Below are positions 1-7,019 of a stretch of 64,000 nt of DNA, piece after piece. Every line of letters starts with the position of its first letter. Position 1 is the stretch's first letter. A program made the position numbers and the translations under genes. The notes beneath the pieces are model-generated. The model was not told the DNA's origin. It was given only the letters and a program-made list of their open reading frames with translations, and made no database searches. Origin of the DNA: Paenibacillus_V sp046244365 (GTDB lineage Bacteria > Bacillota > Bacilli > Paenibacillales > NBRC-103111); NCBI RefSeq assembly GCF_046244365.1, contig NZ_CP176395.1, positions 2,294,001 through 2,358,000 of the forward strand, read 5' to 3'.

Positions 1-85
1 TAATGACCGTCCGAATAAAGCAATGGCGGTTTGCAAAAACTTTGTTCGATAACATCATACTTAGACTGACCGAGGAGGGATTATC

Positions 86-859
86 ATTAAAAAAGTTATC
101 GTTATTGCTGCACTTTTAGTCGCTGCAGGTTGTTCGAGTAATCATATTACAAAAAAGCAATCGACTCCCAATCAAACAAAGATTGTAACGCCATCCCCTA
201 GTCCTGCTCAGCCGTCAAACTTAACGCAAGCATCATCCGTTTCTACAGCGGGCGATGGGAAAATTACGGCGAATCAAGTACCGATTGACGCTTCGAATTG
301 GATGGAATGGTTCAAACGCATTAATGAAGGAAAAAATCCGGTGGATCCGTCTTTATTTCCGCAACTGCCAGTCAATCCGCAGCATCCGGTAACGCAACCG
401 GCGAATCCGCAACAACCGGCTACTCAGCCGGCCAACCCGGCACAGACGGCCAAACCGCAGCAACCGGCCAACCCGCCACAGTCATCCAATTCGTCCCAAT
501 ATGCGCAGCAAGTATTGGATCTGGTGAATCAAGAAAGATCGAAAGCAGGCTTAAAGCCGCTTAGTATGAGTAGCGGTCTTACGAAAGTAGCCATGGCCAA
601 AGCGCAGGATATGTACAACAACAATTATTTCGATCATCAATCTCCGACTTACGGGTCCCCGTTCGATATGATGAAGTCATTCGGGATTACCTATAACTCG
701 GCAGGAGAAAACATCGCCAAAGGCCAGTCGAGCCCGGCGGAAGTGATGAACCAATGGATGAACAGTCCTGGGCATCGCGCCAATATCCTGAATAGCAGCT
801 TCACGCAAATTGGAATAGCTTATTATAACAGCGAGTGGGTTCAAGAATTCACGGGCTGA
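86..859 (+). CDS. CAP/SCP-domain (YkwD-like) secreted lipoprotein, apparent ATT start
   Basis: Seen: a reading frame open from the stop at 62 encodes a lipoprotein-type leader (IKKVIVIAALLVAAGCSS) directly behind the strong ribosome site GAGGAGGGA at 72-80. The codon at the proper distance is ATT at 86; no in-frame ATG, GTG or TTG occurs before ATG 302, and a start there would remove the signal and lipobox cysteine (codon 131-133). After the leader come a Ser/Thr/Pro-rich stretch, a Pro/Gln/Asn-rich linker, and a CAP domain with AGLKPL, FDHQSP, GENIAKG and HRANIL motifs. Family knowledge: these bacterial CAP proteins are extracellular, many are made in spores or at the wall, and their biochemical role is unsettled. 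The product would be 257 residues. A perfect hairpin follows. The family call is firm; the start is inferred and could instead reflect a damaged ATG. Confidence 0.8.
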   Translation: MKKVIVIAALLVAAGCSSNHITKKQSTPNQTKIVTPSPSPAQPSNLTQASSVSTAGDGKITANQVPIDASNWMEWFKRINEGKNPVDPSLFPQLPVNPQHPVTQPANPQQPATQPANPAQTAKPQQPANPPQSSNSSQYAQQVLDLVNQERSKAGLKPLSMSSGLTKVAMAKAQDMYNNNYFDHQSPTYGSPFDMMKSFGITYNSAGENIAKGQSSPAEVMNQWMNSPGHRANILNSSFTQIGIAYYNSEWVQEFTG

Positions 860-867
860 TGCAAAAT

Positions 868-902
868 GCAAAAAACACGCCGCACATTCGCGTGTTTTTT
901 GC
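868..902 (+). terminator. Intrinsic terminator after the CAP gene
   Basis: A perfect 13-bp stem (868-880 with 890-902) has a 9-nt loop, and its 3' arm contains six consecutive T. It lies 9 bases after the CAP stop and could also serve the convergent flavodoxin gene. Confidence 0.85.
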
Positions 903-912
903 GTTCCTTTCT

Positions 913-1355
913 TTACTGCGTGAGTTCTTTAAACTTTTCAGAAAAAGCCTTTATTCTTTCCACGAAGATTCCTTTTAGTTGGTTGGAGCCTTCCTTTGGT
1001 GCAGCGTAAGCCTTATAGCCGCCAAACGATTCCATACAAATAGCTGCTTTTTTAAGATCGTCAGGAAAATTTTCATCCATGATTTCCTCCGTTTTCTTTG
1101 GCTTTTCGTTACAAATATAGTATCCCATCCTTTTTTTAACAACTCGGGTTGATTCTTTTTAATAAAGTCGCGAATCGGTTTGTATATTTTTCCGTCTTTA
1201 ACTCCGGCGCCTAAAATAATACGATCGAATTTCTCGATATCCGGCTTTTCTAAACCAATATTACAAACTGTGCAAGCTGGAAGCTCTTCCGATAATAATT
1301 TTGCACATTGCTCCGTTGCTCCTGATTTCGTAGCGTATAGAACGAGTATTGCCAC
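913..1355 (-). pseudogene. Flavodoxin-domain protein, frameshifted
   Basis: Two overlapping minus-strand frames together make one flavodoxin-like protein. The upstream frame (GTG start at 1355) gives the FMN-phosphate loop YATKSGATE and the strand FDRIILGAGVKDGKI, reads to GWDTIF near 1115, and then becomes basic nonsense. The second frame takes over at ICNEKPKKTEEIMDENFP and runs to the stop at 913 through KAAICMESFGGY. The join is near 1108-1116, consistent with a one-base loss. Known family: short flavodoxins resembling HemG or flavodoxin_5, which carry electrons or act on protoporphyrinogen. Without programmed frameshifting the gene is broken; a sequencing error is the other explanation. 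A weak GAAAAGAG lies upstream of the GTG. Confidence 0.75.
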
Positions 1356-1609
1356 GGTTTCTCACTCTTTTCAGCTATAATTTTATACTGCTATATTTAG
1401 TCGAATGCTATCTTTAACGGTATTTGCCATGGTTAAATGAGGCGACATTGATCATCTAATCGAGAATCTTATATTTCTAATATCTTGATTAATGAGATAA
1501 TCAACATTTTAATGAGAGAACAATTCTTTGTCAAGCAACCATGTTCTAAAGGGGAGTTTAACGCCGGACATAGGGATATGTGGCTGCCGGCTTCTCCAGC
1601 ATAAAGGAG

Positions 1610-1638
1610 TTGCATTCTCGAAATCATTCCGTTATATT
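1610..1638 (+). promoter_or_regulatory. SigA-type promoter for the marR gene
   Basis: TTGCAT (1610-1615), a 17-bp gap, TATATT (1633-1638). The MarR operator begins five bases downstream, over the expected transcription start. The rest of 1356-1609 is AT-rich with no convincing gene. Confidence 0.65.
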
Positions 1639-1642
1639 GAAC

Positions 1643-1663
1643 ATAGTTAGATAATCTAATTAT
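1643..1663. promoter_or_regulatory. MarR operator, copy 1
   Basis: Contains the near-perfect palindrome TTAGATAATCTAA. The 21-bp sequence recurs in exact reverse complement at 2245-2265 before the neighbouring efflux gene, so one regulator probably binds both. Confidence 0.8.
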
Positions 1664-1678
1664 TTACGAGGCGAGATC

Positions 1679-2230
1679 ATGAGCAGAAAAAACAACAAGG
1701 AGCATACGTCCGATCCATTGCCGAAGCTGGGCGTTAAGCCTTATTTGGAGCTTATGGACCAAACGGCTTCGGAAGAGACGGATCGCCAAGCTGCCCATCT
1801 GGGGTTATTGATGCTGTGGCTTGGAGATAACGTCTTGGATGCGATCGACCTGGATTTATCGCCGTTCGGCATTACGGAGAGCAAATTGGACTTGCTGCTG
1901 CTGCTTACGCTTCATGACGGCAGAGAACTTGTCACCCCGTCTTCGCTTGCAGACAGGCTGGGCATCAGGCGTGCTTCCGTTACGGCCTTATTGGATTGGC
2001 TGGAAAAAAGGCACTGGATAGTCCGGGAGCAAAGCGACTTGGATCGCCGGATGATCCATGTGAAGATTTCGCCGGAAGGCCGGGAGCTGGTTAATCGGGC
2101 ATTGCCCGCTTTTTGGTCGACCTGTTCCTCGATTATAGGCGACATGGACGCCGAGGAGCGAATGGTAGTGGAAAAATTACTGGTCAAGCTGAATACTCGT
2201 GTAGAAAAAAGACTGGGGGTGGGAAGATAA
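1679..2230 (+). CDS. MarR-family transcriptional regulator
   Basis: A 183-residue protein. Residues 86-114 form the winged-helix recognition unit (TPSSLADRLGIRRASVTALLDWLEK), and the wing at about 116-131 holds the LDRR signature typical of MarR proteins. The N-terminal 35 residues are polar and family-atypical. GAGGCGAG lies just before the ATG. The gene is followed after 67 bases by an MFS pump, and both are preceded by the same 21-bp operator. Inference: it represses itself and the pump and is released by a small phenolic or drug-like ligand. The family call is firm; the ligand is unknown. Confidence 0.9.
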   Translation: MSRKNNKEHTSDPLPKLGVKPYLELMDQTASEETDRQAAHLGLLMLWLGDNVLDAIDLDLSPFGITESKLDLLLLLTLHDGRELVTPSSLADRLGIRRASVTALLDWLEKRHWIVREQSDLDRRMIHVKISPEGRELVNRALPAFWSTCSSIIGDMDAEERMVVEKLLVKLNTRVEKRLGVGR

Positions 2231-2244
2231 ATTTTTTTGCGTAT

Positions 2245-2265
2245 ATAATTAGATTATCTAACTAT
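2245..2265. promoter_or_regulatory. MarR operator, copy 2 (inverted), overlapping a -10 box
   Basis: An exact reverse complement of the 21 bp at 1643-1663. It overlaps a TATAAT at 2263-2268 that is a likely -10 element for the pump gene, so binding would block that promoter. Confidence 0.8.
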
Positions 2266-2297
2266 AATCCATATCCTATATATTAAAGAGGTGTCCT

Positions 2298-3269
2298 ATG
2301 CCGCAAATCGTTATGTTCAACAAAAATCAAAGAAACTACTCGGTCATGACCATCATCCTATGCTGGTCCGGATTGGCTGTCATGTCAAGTCTATACGTGA
2401 CCATTCCGCTTATCTCTTTGTTCGCCGAACATTTTGACATCACATTGACGCAAGCTGCGGCAGCAGGAAGCGTATTTTCGCTAGGCTTTGCCATCGGTTG
2501 TCTGATTTATGGAGCGTTATCCGACAAATACGGACGCAAGAAAGTCATCTTTATCGGACTTCTAGCTCTAACGTTCGTTTCTTTCCTGCTTGGAACGGCG
2601 GATCAGTTTCCATGGATTCTTGTACTTAGAGGCTTGCAAGGCGCCGCTGCGGCCACGTTCTCGCCTGTTGCCCTCGCTTATGCGGTCGAAATGTTCCCGG
2701 CGGAAAAACGGGTGACGACGATCGGATTTATCAGCACGGGATTTTTGGTAGCGGGGATCGTTGGCCAGGTCGTCAGCAGTCTGATTAGCCAGCAATATGG
2801 TTGGAACGCCGTATTTTATCTGCTTGCTGCGGTCTACGCTGTGACGTCGCTTCTGGTGCTAAGATTTTTGCCGAAGGGCGATATTCAACATGCGCACGCC
2901 AGCATTTTAGCTCCCCTAAAGCAAATTGGAACCTTGTTTACGCAAAAAAATCTTGTTCTAAGCTACGCGGTCGCATTGGTATTGCTTATGTCATTTGTCA
3001 GCATGTATACCGTCTTGGGCAGTTATTTGAGCGGTCCCGAATTCGGTCTGGGGAAACAAGAGATCCTTTATGTGCGATCGATCGGCGTTCTGGGGATGCT
3101 GATCTCTCCATTCGCGGGTAAGCTTGCAAAGCGGTTCGGCGTGCGACCTGTACTGCGCGGGGGATTATGTTTAGCGATTGCAGGTCTAGCCTTCATGGGC
3201 GCATTCTCGAACTTGCCTCTTCTGATTGGGATGAGTTTGCTATTTGTTGCCGGACTTTTGCATGGATGA
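2298..3269 (+). CDS. MFS drug efflux transporter, C-terminally truncated
   Basis: This 323-residue protein is a major-facilitator antiporter of the YnfM/arabinose-efflux type. The loop between helices 2 and 3 has the signature GALSDKYGRKK, and helix 5 has the GF.STGFLVAGIVGQVV pattern typical of drug/H+ antiporters. Family members usually have about 390-400 residues and 12 helices. This frame stops at LLFVAGLLHG, where helix 11 would begin, and 13 bases later the convergent hydrolase gene ends. The last two helices are missing and no other frame supplies them, so a deletion has probably joined the two genes. AAAGAGGTG precedes the ATG. Function is doubtful; it may be a pseudogene. Confidence 0.75.
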   Translation: MPQIVMFNKNQRNYSVMTIILCWSGLAVMSSLYVTIPLISLFAEHFDITLTQAAAAGSVFSLGFAIGCLIYGALSDKYGRKKVIFIGLLALTFVSFLLGTADQFPWILVLRGLQGAAAATFSPVALAYAVEMFPAEKRVTTIGFISTGFLVAGIVGQVVSSLISQQYGWNAVFYLLAAVYAVTSLLVLRFLPKGDIQHAHASILAPLKQIGTLFTQKNLVLSYAVALVLLMSFVSMYTVLGSYLSGPEFGLGKQEILYVRSIGVLGMLISPFAGKLAKRFGVRPVLRGGLCLAIAGLAFMGAFSNLPLLIGMSLLFVAGLLHG

Positions 3270-3282
3270 ACAAATATAAGCA

Positions 3283-4344
3283 TTACTTGTCGCCAGCTGC
3301 AAACAGCTTTTTCGACAGAATAGAGGCTAACTGATCCACAGACATCATCCGAATACCGATCATGGGTGCGAGCTGACTCCAAATCGTAGAGCCGTTGTTC
3401 GATAAAATAACGAATCCGGTTTCTCTCTCGCGGTTAAACGACATAAATGAACTCGATCCATATGTTCCGCCGTTGTGCCAATGCGTAGTCGAGCCGTCTT
3501 TTTCTTTGAACATCATCCAGCTGTAACCGACTCCGATGCCTCTGCTCGGCATAATGGCATAATGCTCCTGCAAGCATTCCGAAATCGCAGGACTGAGGGG
3601 ATGATAAAAGGGATGTAAATACGCCTCCAGGTAATTCAGCATATCGGTCATCGTCGAACGGACCGCCCCGGCGCCTTCCAGCGTATCAAGGAAGTCCCAA
3701 TGCGGGACGGGTTTGCCTTTAGCGTTATAAACGGGAAGTAGATGTCCGGACGGTTGCCGGCTCACGCCGATTCCGGCATTCGTCATGCCGAGAGGCTTGA
3801 ATATGTGTTCAGCCAGCGCCTCGTGCAAGCTGGTGCCCAATCGTCTGGAAAGCAGCCAGCCAAGAAGGCCAAAGCCGTAATTCGAATAGCGATGCTTGCT
3901 TTTTTTCTTGGGACTCTCCGATAAAACGGCTTCGATTAAGCGGACATCATCATATTCCGCATAAGGATTCAACCGATCGGCGATAGCGGCTTTAAAATTC
4001 CCAGGTACGACAGGCAGACCGGAAGTGTGCGTAACAAGATCCAACAGCGTGGTTCGGTTCGCAAACAAGCTGGAAGACCATTCCGGAACGAAAGCCGATA
4101 GCGGATCGGAACGGTTCCATATTCCGTTCTGCTCTCCGATTGCGAGCAGTAGGCCGGTCATTGTTTTGGTAATCGAGCCGATCTCGTAAATAAACTTCGA
4201 GCTGTCAACGCCATCGGACTGTTCCGTAGTCCATATCGTACGTGCGGATTTATGGAGCAAACCGACCGTTACTTGATGGGAAGGGCGATTCGCCCACCGG
4301 TGAATCGGTTTTTGCGACAGCAAATCAGCAATCACGGTATCCAA
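3283..4344 (-). CDS. Serine hydrolase of the class C beta-lactamase fold
   Basis: A 353-residue protein with all three penicillin-recognition motifs: S57-I-T-K60 (nucleophile and general base), Y153-S-N155, and H290-N-G-G293 in place of KTG. HxG variants are common in esterases and D-aminopeptidase-like members of this family. There is no signal peptide, so it should act in the cytoplasm, unlike true beta-lactamases. Translation appears to begin at TTG 4344, eight bases after GAGGTG. The gene is divergent from a MerR-type regulator, and the shared upstream region contains an inverted repeat. Substrate not predictable. Confidence 0.85.
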   Translation of the reverse strand: MDTVIADLLSQKPIHRWANRPSHQVTVGLLHKSARTIWTTEQSDGVDSSKFIYEIGSITKTMTGLLLAIGEQNGIWNRSDPLSAFVPEWSSSLFANRTTLLDLVTHTSGLPVVPGNFKAAIADRLNPYAEYDDVRLIEAVLSESPKKKSKHRYSNYGFGLLGWLLSRRLGTSLHEALAEHIFKPLGMTNAGIGVSRQPSGHLLPVYNAKGKPVPHWDFLDTLEGAGAVRSTMTDMLNYLEAYLHPFYHPLSPAISECLQEHYAIMPSRGIGVGYSWMMFKEKDGSTTHWHNGGTYGSSSFMSFNRERETGFVILSNNGSTIWSQLAPMIGIRMMSVDQLASILSKKLFAAGDK

Positions 4345-4450
4345 GCTGCCAGCACCTCGCTTCTATCATTTCGATATTACGATGATATCACTTATAGTAA
4401 TTAATGGCAATTTTTTTTTTGGCTGCTGCTATTCCTCGTCAAGAATACAG

Positions 4451-4479
4451 CGTATAGCCTCCTGTAAGGGGGGAGTCAA
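4451..4479 (-). promoter_or_regulatory. Divergent promoter toward the serine hydrolase
   Basis: On the minus strand TTGACT (4474-4479), a 17-bp gap, TATACG (4451-4456). The gap resembles the MerR-like element of the opposite promoter (CCTGTAAGGGG against CCTCTAAGGGG). Confidence 0.5.
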
Positions 4480-4503
4480 TCGCACTTATTTTCAAGTCAA
4501 GGA

Positions 4504-4534
4504 TTGACTCTCCTCTAAGGGGAGCCCTTATAAC
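4504..4534 (+). promoter_or_regulatory. MerR-type promoter with a 19-bp spacer
   Basis: TTGACT (4504-4509) and TATAAC (4529-4534) are separated by 19 bp filled by a partial dyad CTCC-TCTAA-GGGGAG. Over-long spacers that the regulator untwists are the hallmark of MerR-family promoters. The block GATTGACTC (4502-4510) is repeated inverted at 4472-4481. Confidence 0.75.
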
Positions 4535-4558
4535 TCAATTAGGAAGGAGCGAGCCGAT

Positions 4559-5071
4559 ATGCACTATACGGTAAGGGAAGTATCCTCAATATCGAACGTA
4601 ACCGTCAAAACGCTTCACCACTACCACAAGATCGGTCTTCTCTTGCCATGCGAGATCAGTGAAGCCGGGTACCGGTTATATTTGGAAAGCGAGGAAGATT
4701 GGAAAGAGGCGATGAAGGAGCAAAACGAGCATTTGAAAGAAACATATGACTTTGATTTGCTCGATTCGGTTCAAATGGACATTCGGAACATGAACGATAT
4801 GGCGGCGGAAGCAGCAGCATTTATGGCGGGCATGGCAGGCGCTTTAACAGGCGGGGTAAAGCATGATGACGAGAAAATCTTTCATTTGCTTGCCAGCCAT
4901 CTGGCGTTTCTGAATAAGCAGGGACTTGCGATAACCGCCGCTGATTTTGCTTTGCAAACGCGGTTCTTCCTGGGCGACGACTTCCATCTTCGCATGCTCG
5001 AAGCTCAGCAGACCGGGCTGGCGTATTATCTTTCGGCAGCGGCGGATTCCTATGCGGCAAAGGCTCAATAA
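4559..5071 (+). CDS. MerR/TipA-like regulator with internal deletion
   Basis: Residues 1-40 (YTVREVSSISNVTVKTLHHYHKIGLL, then GYRLY) are the N-terminal half of a MerR winged helix. From about residue 45 the protein continues straight into a TipAS-type antibiotic-binding domain (EEDWKEAMKEQNEHLKE, then the helices to the end). Usual TipA-like proteins have about 250 residues: the rest of the winged helix and a long dimerisation coiled coil lie between these parts. Here that block of roughly 80 residues is absent and the frame is kept, giving 170 residues. The promoter in front keeps the MerR geometry. It may be a ligand-binding protein without normal DNA binding. GAAGGAG precedes the ATG. Confidence 0.75.
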   Translation: MHYTVREVSSISNVTVKTLHHYHKIGLLLPCEISEAGYRLYLESEEDWKEAMKEQNEHLKETYDFDLLDSVQMDIRNMNDMAAEAAAFMAGMAGALTGGVKHDDEKIFHLLASHLAFLNKQGLAITAADFALQTRFFLGDDFHLRMLEAQQTGLAYYLSAAADSYAAKAQ

Positions 5072-5127
5072 GGGGAATACGGGTGAATCCATGAAAGCTG
5101 TATGTCAGCTTTCCCGCCCATCGGGAA

Positions 5128-5176
5128 AACGTCAAATAACCTCCAGCTTATGAAAAGTTGGAGGTTATTTGACGTT
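5128..5176. terminator. Long perfect hairpin between convergent genes
   Basis: An 18-bp perfect stem (5128-5145 with 5159-5176) with a 13-nt loop. It lies between the ends of the MerR-like and TetR genes and probably ends transcription both ways, although T runs are short. Confidence 0.7.
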
Positions 5177-5227
5177 TATTGCATCCATCGCTTACGGTCC
5201 TCGGCGAACAAGCAGATCAACACGTGC

Positions 5228-5896
5228 TCATCCCTTTTTGACGCCGGGATTTGGAATCAACGAGCTGATGATCAAAGATAACGTTTGCTTGTATACGCCA
5301 TGGGCTGCTTGTACGTCTCCCAAGTGTCCGCCCATGTAAAGATGAATGACGCCATGGAGGGAAGCCCAGACTATGCGGGTAACGGATTCAGTGTCATACT
5401 GGCCGGGAATGAGACCTTGCTTCTGCGCATTGTGGATCAGCGTCAATAATTGGTGCATGGCCGTTACGGTACCATTGAGGCTTTCCTCGTCCGGTTTGAA
5501 ATCTGCGAATGCGCCTCCGAACATCAATTTATAATAACTGGAGTATCGCTGACCGAATTGCCAATAAGCTTCGCCTAAATTCAGAAAATGCTGCACCGGA
5601 TCGGCAGCATGCGGCGTTCTCTCGAATTCGCTAGCGAGAAGCTTACAGCCGTCCAAATACAACTGCTGAGCCAAGCCCTCTTTATTGACAAACAAGCTAT
5701 AAATGATTTTTGTCGAGCAATCCATTTTCTGCGCTACTTTACGCACCGTAACGGCTTCCGGGCCCTCTTCCTGCAAAAGCGTTGCCGCAGCGTCAACAAC
5801 GAGCTTGCGGAGATTTTCAGTATTTTGCAAGCGGGCTTCTTGGTAGGTTTTCAACTTTCGCGTGCCTGCATGAGGGGAAATATCTTGGTCGCTCAT
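5228..5896 (-). CDS. TetR/AcrR-family regulator
   Basis: A protein of about 222 residues. The HTH near residues 30-75 reads AAATLLQEEGPEAVTVRKVAQKMDCSTKIIYSLFVNKEGL, here quoted in pieces: the helix-turn-helix core is VRKVAQKMDCSTKIIYSLF. The C-terminal part (YYKLMFGG, then ASLHGVIHLYMGGHLGD) matches the WHG-type ligand domain of TetR proteins. The longest frame starts at 5935, but AAGGTGAT sits correctly before ATG 5896, so that start is chosen. It is divergent from the SDR operon, whose promoter carries two matching operators; auto- and operon repression are inferred. Confidence 0.88.
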   Translation of the reverse strand: MSDQDISPHAGTRKLKTYQEARLQNTENLRKLVVDAAATLLQEEGPEAVTVRKVAQKMDCSTKIIYSLFVNKEGLAQQLYLDGCKLLASEFERTPHAADPVQHFLNLGEAYWQFGQRYSSYYKLMFGGAFADFKPDEESLNGTVTAMHQLLTLIHNAQKQGLIPGQYDTESVTRIVWASLHGVIHLYMGGHLGDVQAAHGVYKQTLSLIISSLIPNPGVKKG

Positions 5897-5958
5897 AGTC
5901 ATCACCTTGGTTGTTGTGTTTTCAACAGGAAACATAGTTTCCGTTTCTCATACAAGGG

Positions 5959-5987
5959 ATTTTATATAGTTGTTGAGCAGTTGTCAA
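5959..5987 (-). promoter_or_regulatory. Promoter of the TetR gene
   Basis: On the minus strand TTGACA (5982-5987), 17-bp gap, TAAAAT (5959-5964). Confidence 0.7.
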
Positions 5988-6014
5988 TGTGACGTCAGGT
6001 GTTCAAAAAATATA

Positions 6015-6043
6015 TTGACTTTCCAGAATAGGGTGGTTACAAT
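6015..6043 (+). promoter_or_regulatory. Promoter of the SDR-MDR-lactonase operon
   Basis: TTGACT (6015-6020), 17-bp gap, TACAAT (6038-6043). The first TetR operator starts 11 bases downstream, over the early transcribed region. Confidence 0.75.
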
Positions 6044-6053
6044 GAGTCACAAC

Positions 6054-6068
6054 GGTAACAGTGTTACC
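6054..6068. promoter_or_regulatory. TetR operator 1
   Basis: Perfect 15-bp palindrome GGTAACAGTGTTACC just downstream of the promoter. Confidence 0.75.
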
Positions 6069-6124
6069 AAAATGCGCGATGATCCTTAGCTTTCATTGGA
6101 AGGAAGGATTAGGTTTGGTTATTT

Positions 6125-6139
6125 GGTAACATTGTTTCT
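6125..6139. promoter_or_regulatory. TetR operator 2, imperfect
   Basis: GGTAACATTGTTTCT repeats the left half of operator 1 exactly and the right half with two to three changes, 71 bp downstream. Confidence 0.6.
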
Positions 6140-6176
6140 AAATAAAAACACAAGTATTTGAAAGGGGAGTAGCGCA

Positions 6177-7019
6177 ATGACCATGCAAGGAAAATGGGCG
6201 CTCGTCACGGGAGCTTCCTCCGGTATAGGAGAACAATTCGCGAGGCAACTGGCCAAACAAGGAAGCCATCTGGTTCTTGTGGCGCGCTCGGAGAGCAAGC
6301 TTGAGAGTCTGGCATCGGAGCTCAGAAACAAGTACGGCATTAAAACCGAGGTTATTCCTAAGGATCTTTCGAAAGAGGGCGCACCCAGCGAGTTATATCG
6401 GCAATGCGGATTTCTGAACGTGGATATCGAACTGCTGGTCAACAATGCTGGCTTTGCTACGCATGGTTTATTTGATCAAGTGTCAGGAGTTCGTCAGCAC
6501 GAGGAAGTCATGCTCAATGTTGCAGCGCTTGTAGACTTGACCCACTTGTTCTTGCCGGACATGTTGCGCAAAAGCTCGGGGGCAGTTATCAATGTTGCTT
6601 CAACCGCCGGCTTTCAACCGCTTCCTTATATGGCCGTATATGGGGCGACGAAAGCTTTCGTCTTGTCGTTTACTCAAGCGTTATGGTGGGAGAACCGCAA
6701 CCGCGGCGTCAAATTTTTCGCGCTTTGTCCCGGTTCGACGGATACCAGCTTCTTTAATGTCGTTGGAGCGGAGGAAGCATCCGTCGGAAAGAAAGACACT
6801 CCCGAGAGAGTCGTCGAGGTTGCGCTTCGCGCGTTGAAGGAAGGGAAGCTGTACGTCGTTCCGGGTGTGCAGAATTATCTCGGAGCGCAGGTATCGCGAT
6901 TCCTCACGCGCAAGCAAGGTCTTCGTCTTGTTGGAGGCATGCTTCGTCCGCGCAAAGGATCCGGTAATGATAGGAATTCAGGCAGTCAATCTGATCTTGC
7001 AGGGGGAACCGTACGATGA
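6177..7019 (+). CDS. Short-chain dehydrogenase/reductase (SDR)
   Basis: A 280-residue classical SDR of the DltE/YqjQ-like group. The cofactor motif TGASSGIG is at 11-18 and NNAG at 89-92; the catalytic serine lies in NVAST (S142) and the Y155-x3-K159 pair in YGATK. It probably oxidises or reduces a hydroxyl or carbonyl group with NAD(P)(H) in the cytoplasm. The last 20 residues are polar and family-atypical. GGGGAG precedes ATG 6177. It is the first gene of three, overlapping the next by four bases (ATGA). The TetR operators upstream suggest induction by a substrate-like compound. Substrate unknown. Confidence 0.9.
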   Translation: MTMQGKWALVTGASSGIGEQFARQLAKQGSHLVLVARSESKLESLASELRNKYGIKTEVIPKDLSKEGAPSELYRQCGFLNVDIELLVNNAGFATHGLFDQVSGVRQHEEVMLNVAALVDLTHLFLPDMLRKSSGAVINVASTAGFQPLPYMAVYGATKAFVLSFTQALWWENRNRGVKFFALCPGSTDTSFFNVVGAEEASVGKKDTPERVVEVALRALKEGKLYVVPGVQNYLGAQVSRFLTRKQGLRLVGGMLRPRKGSGNDRNSGSQSDLAGGTVR

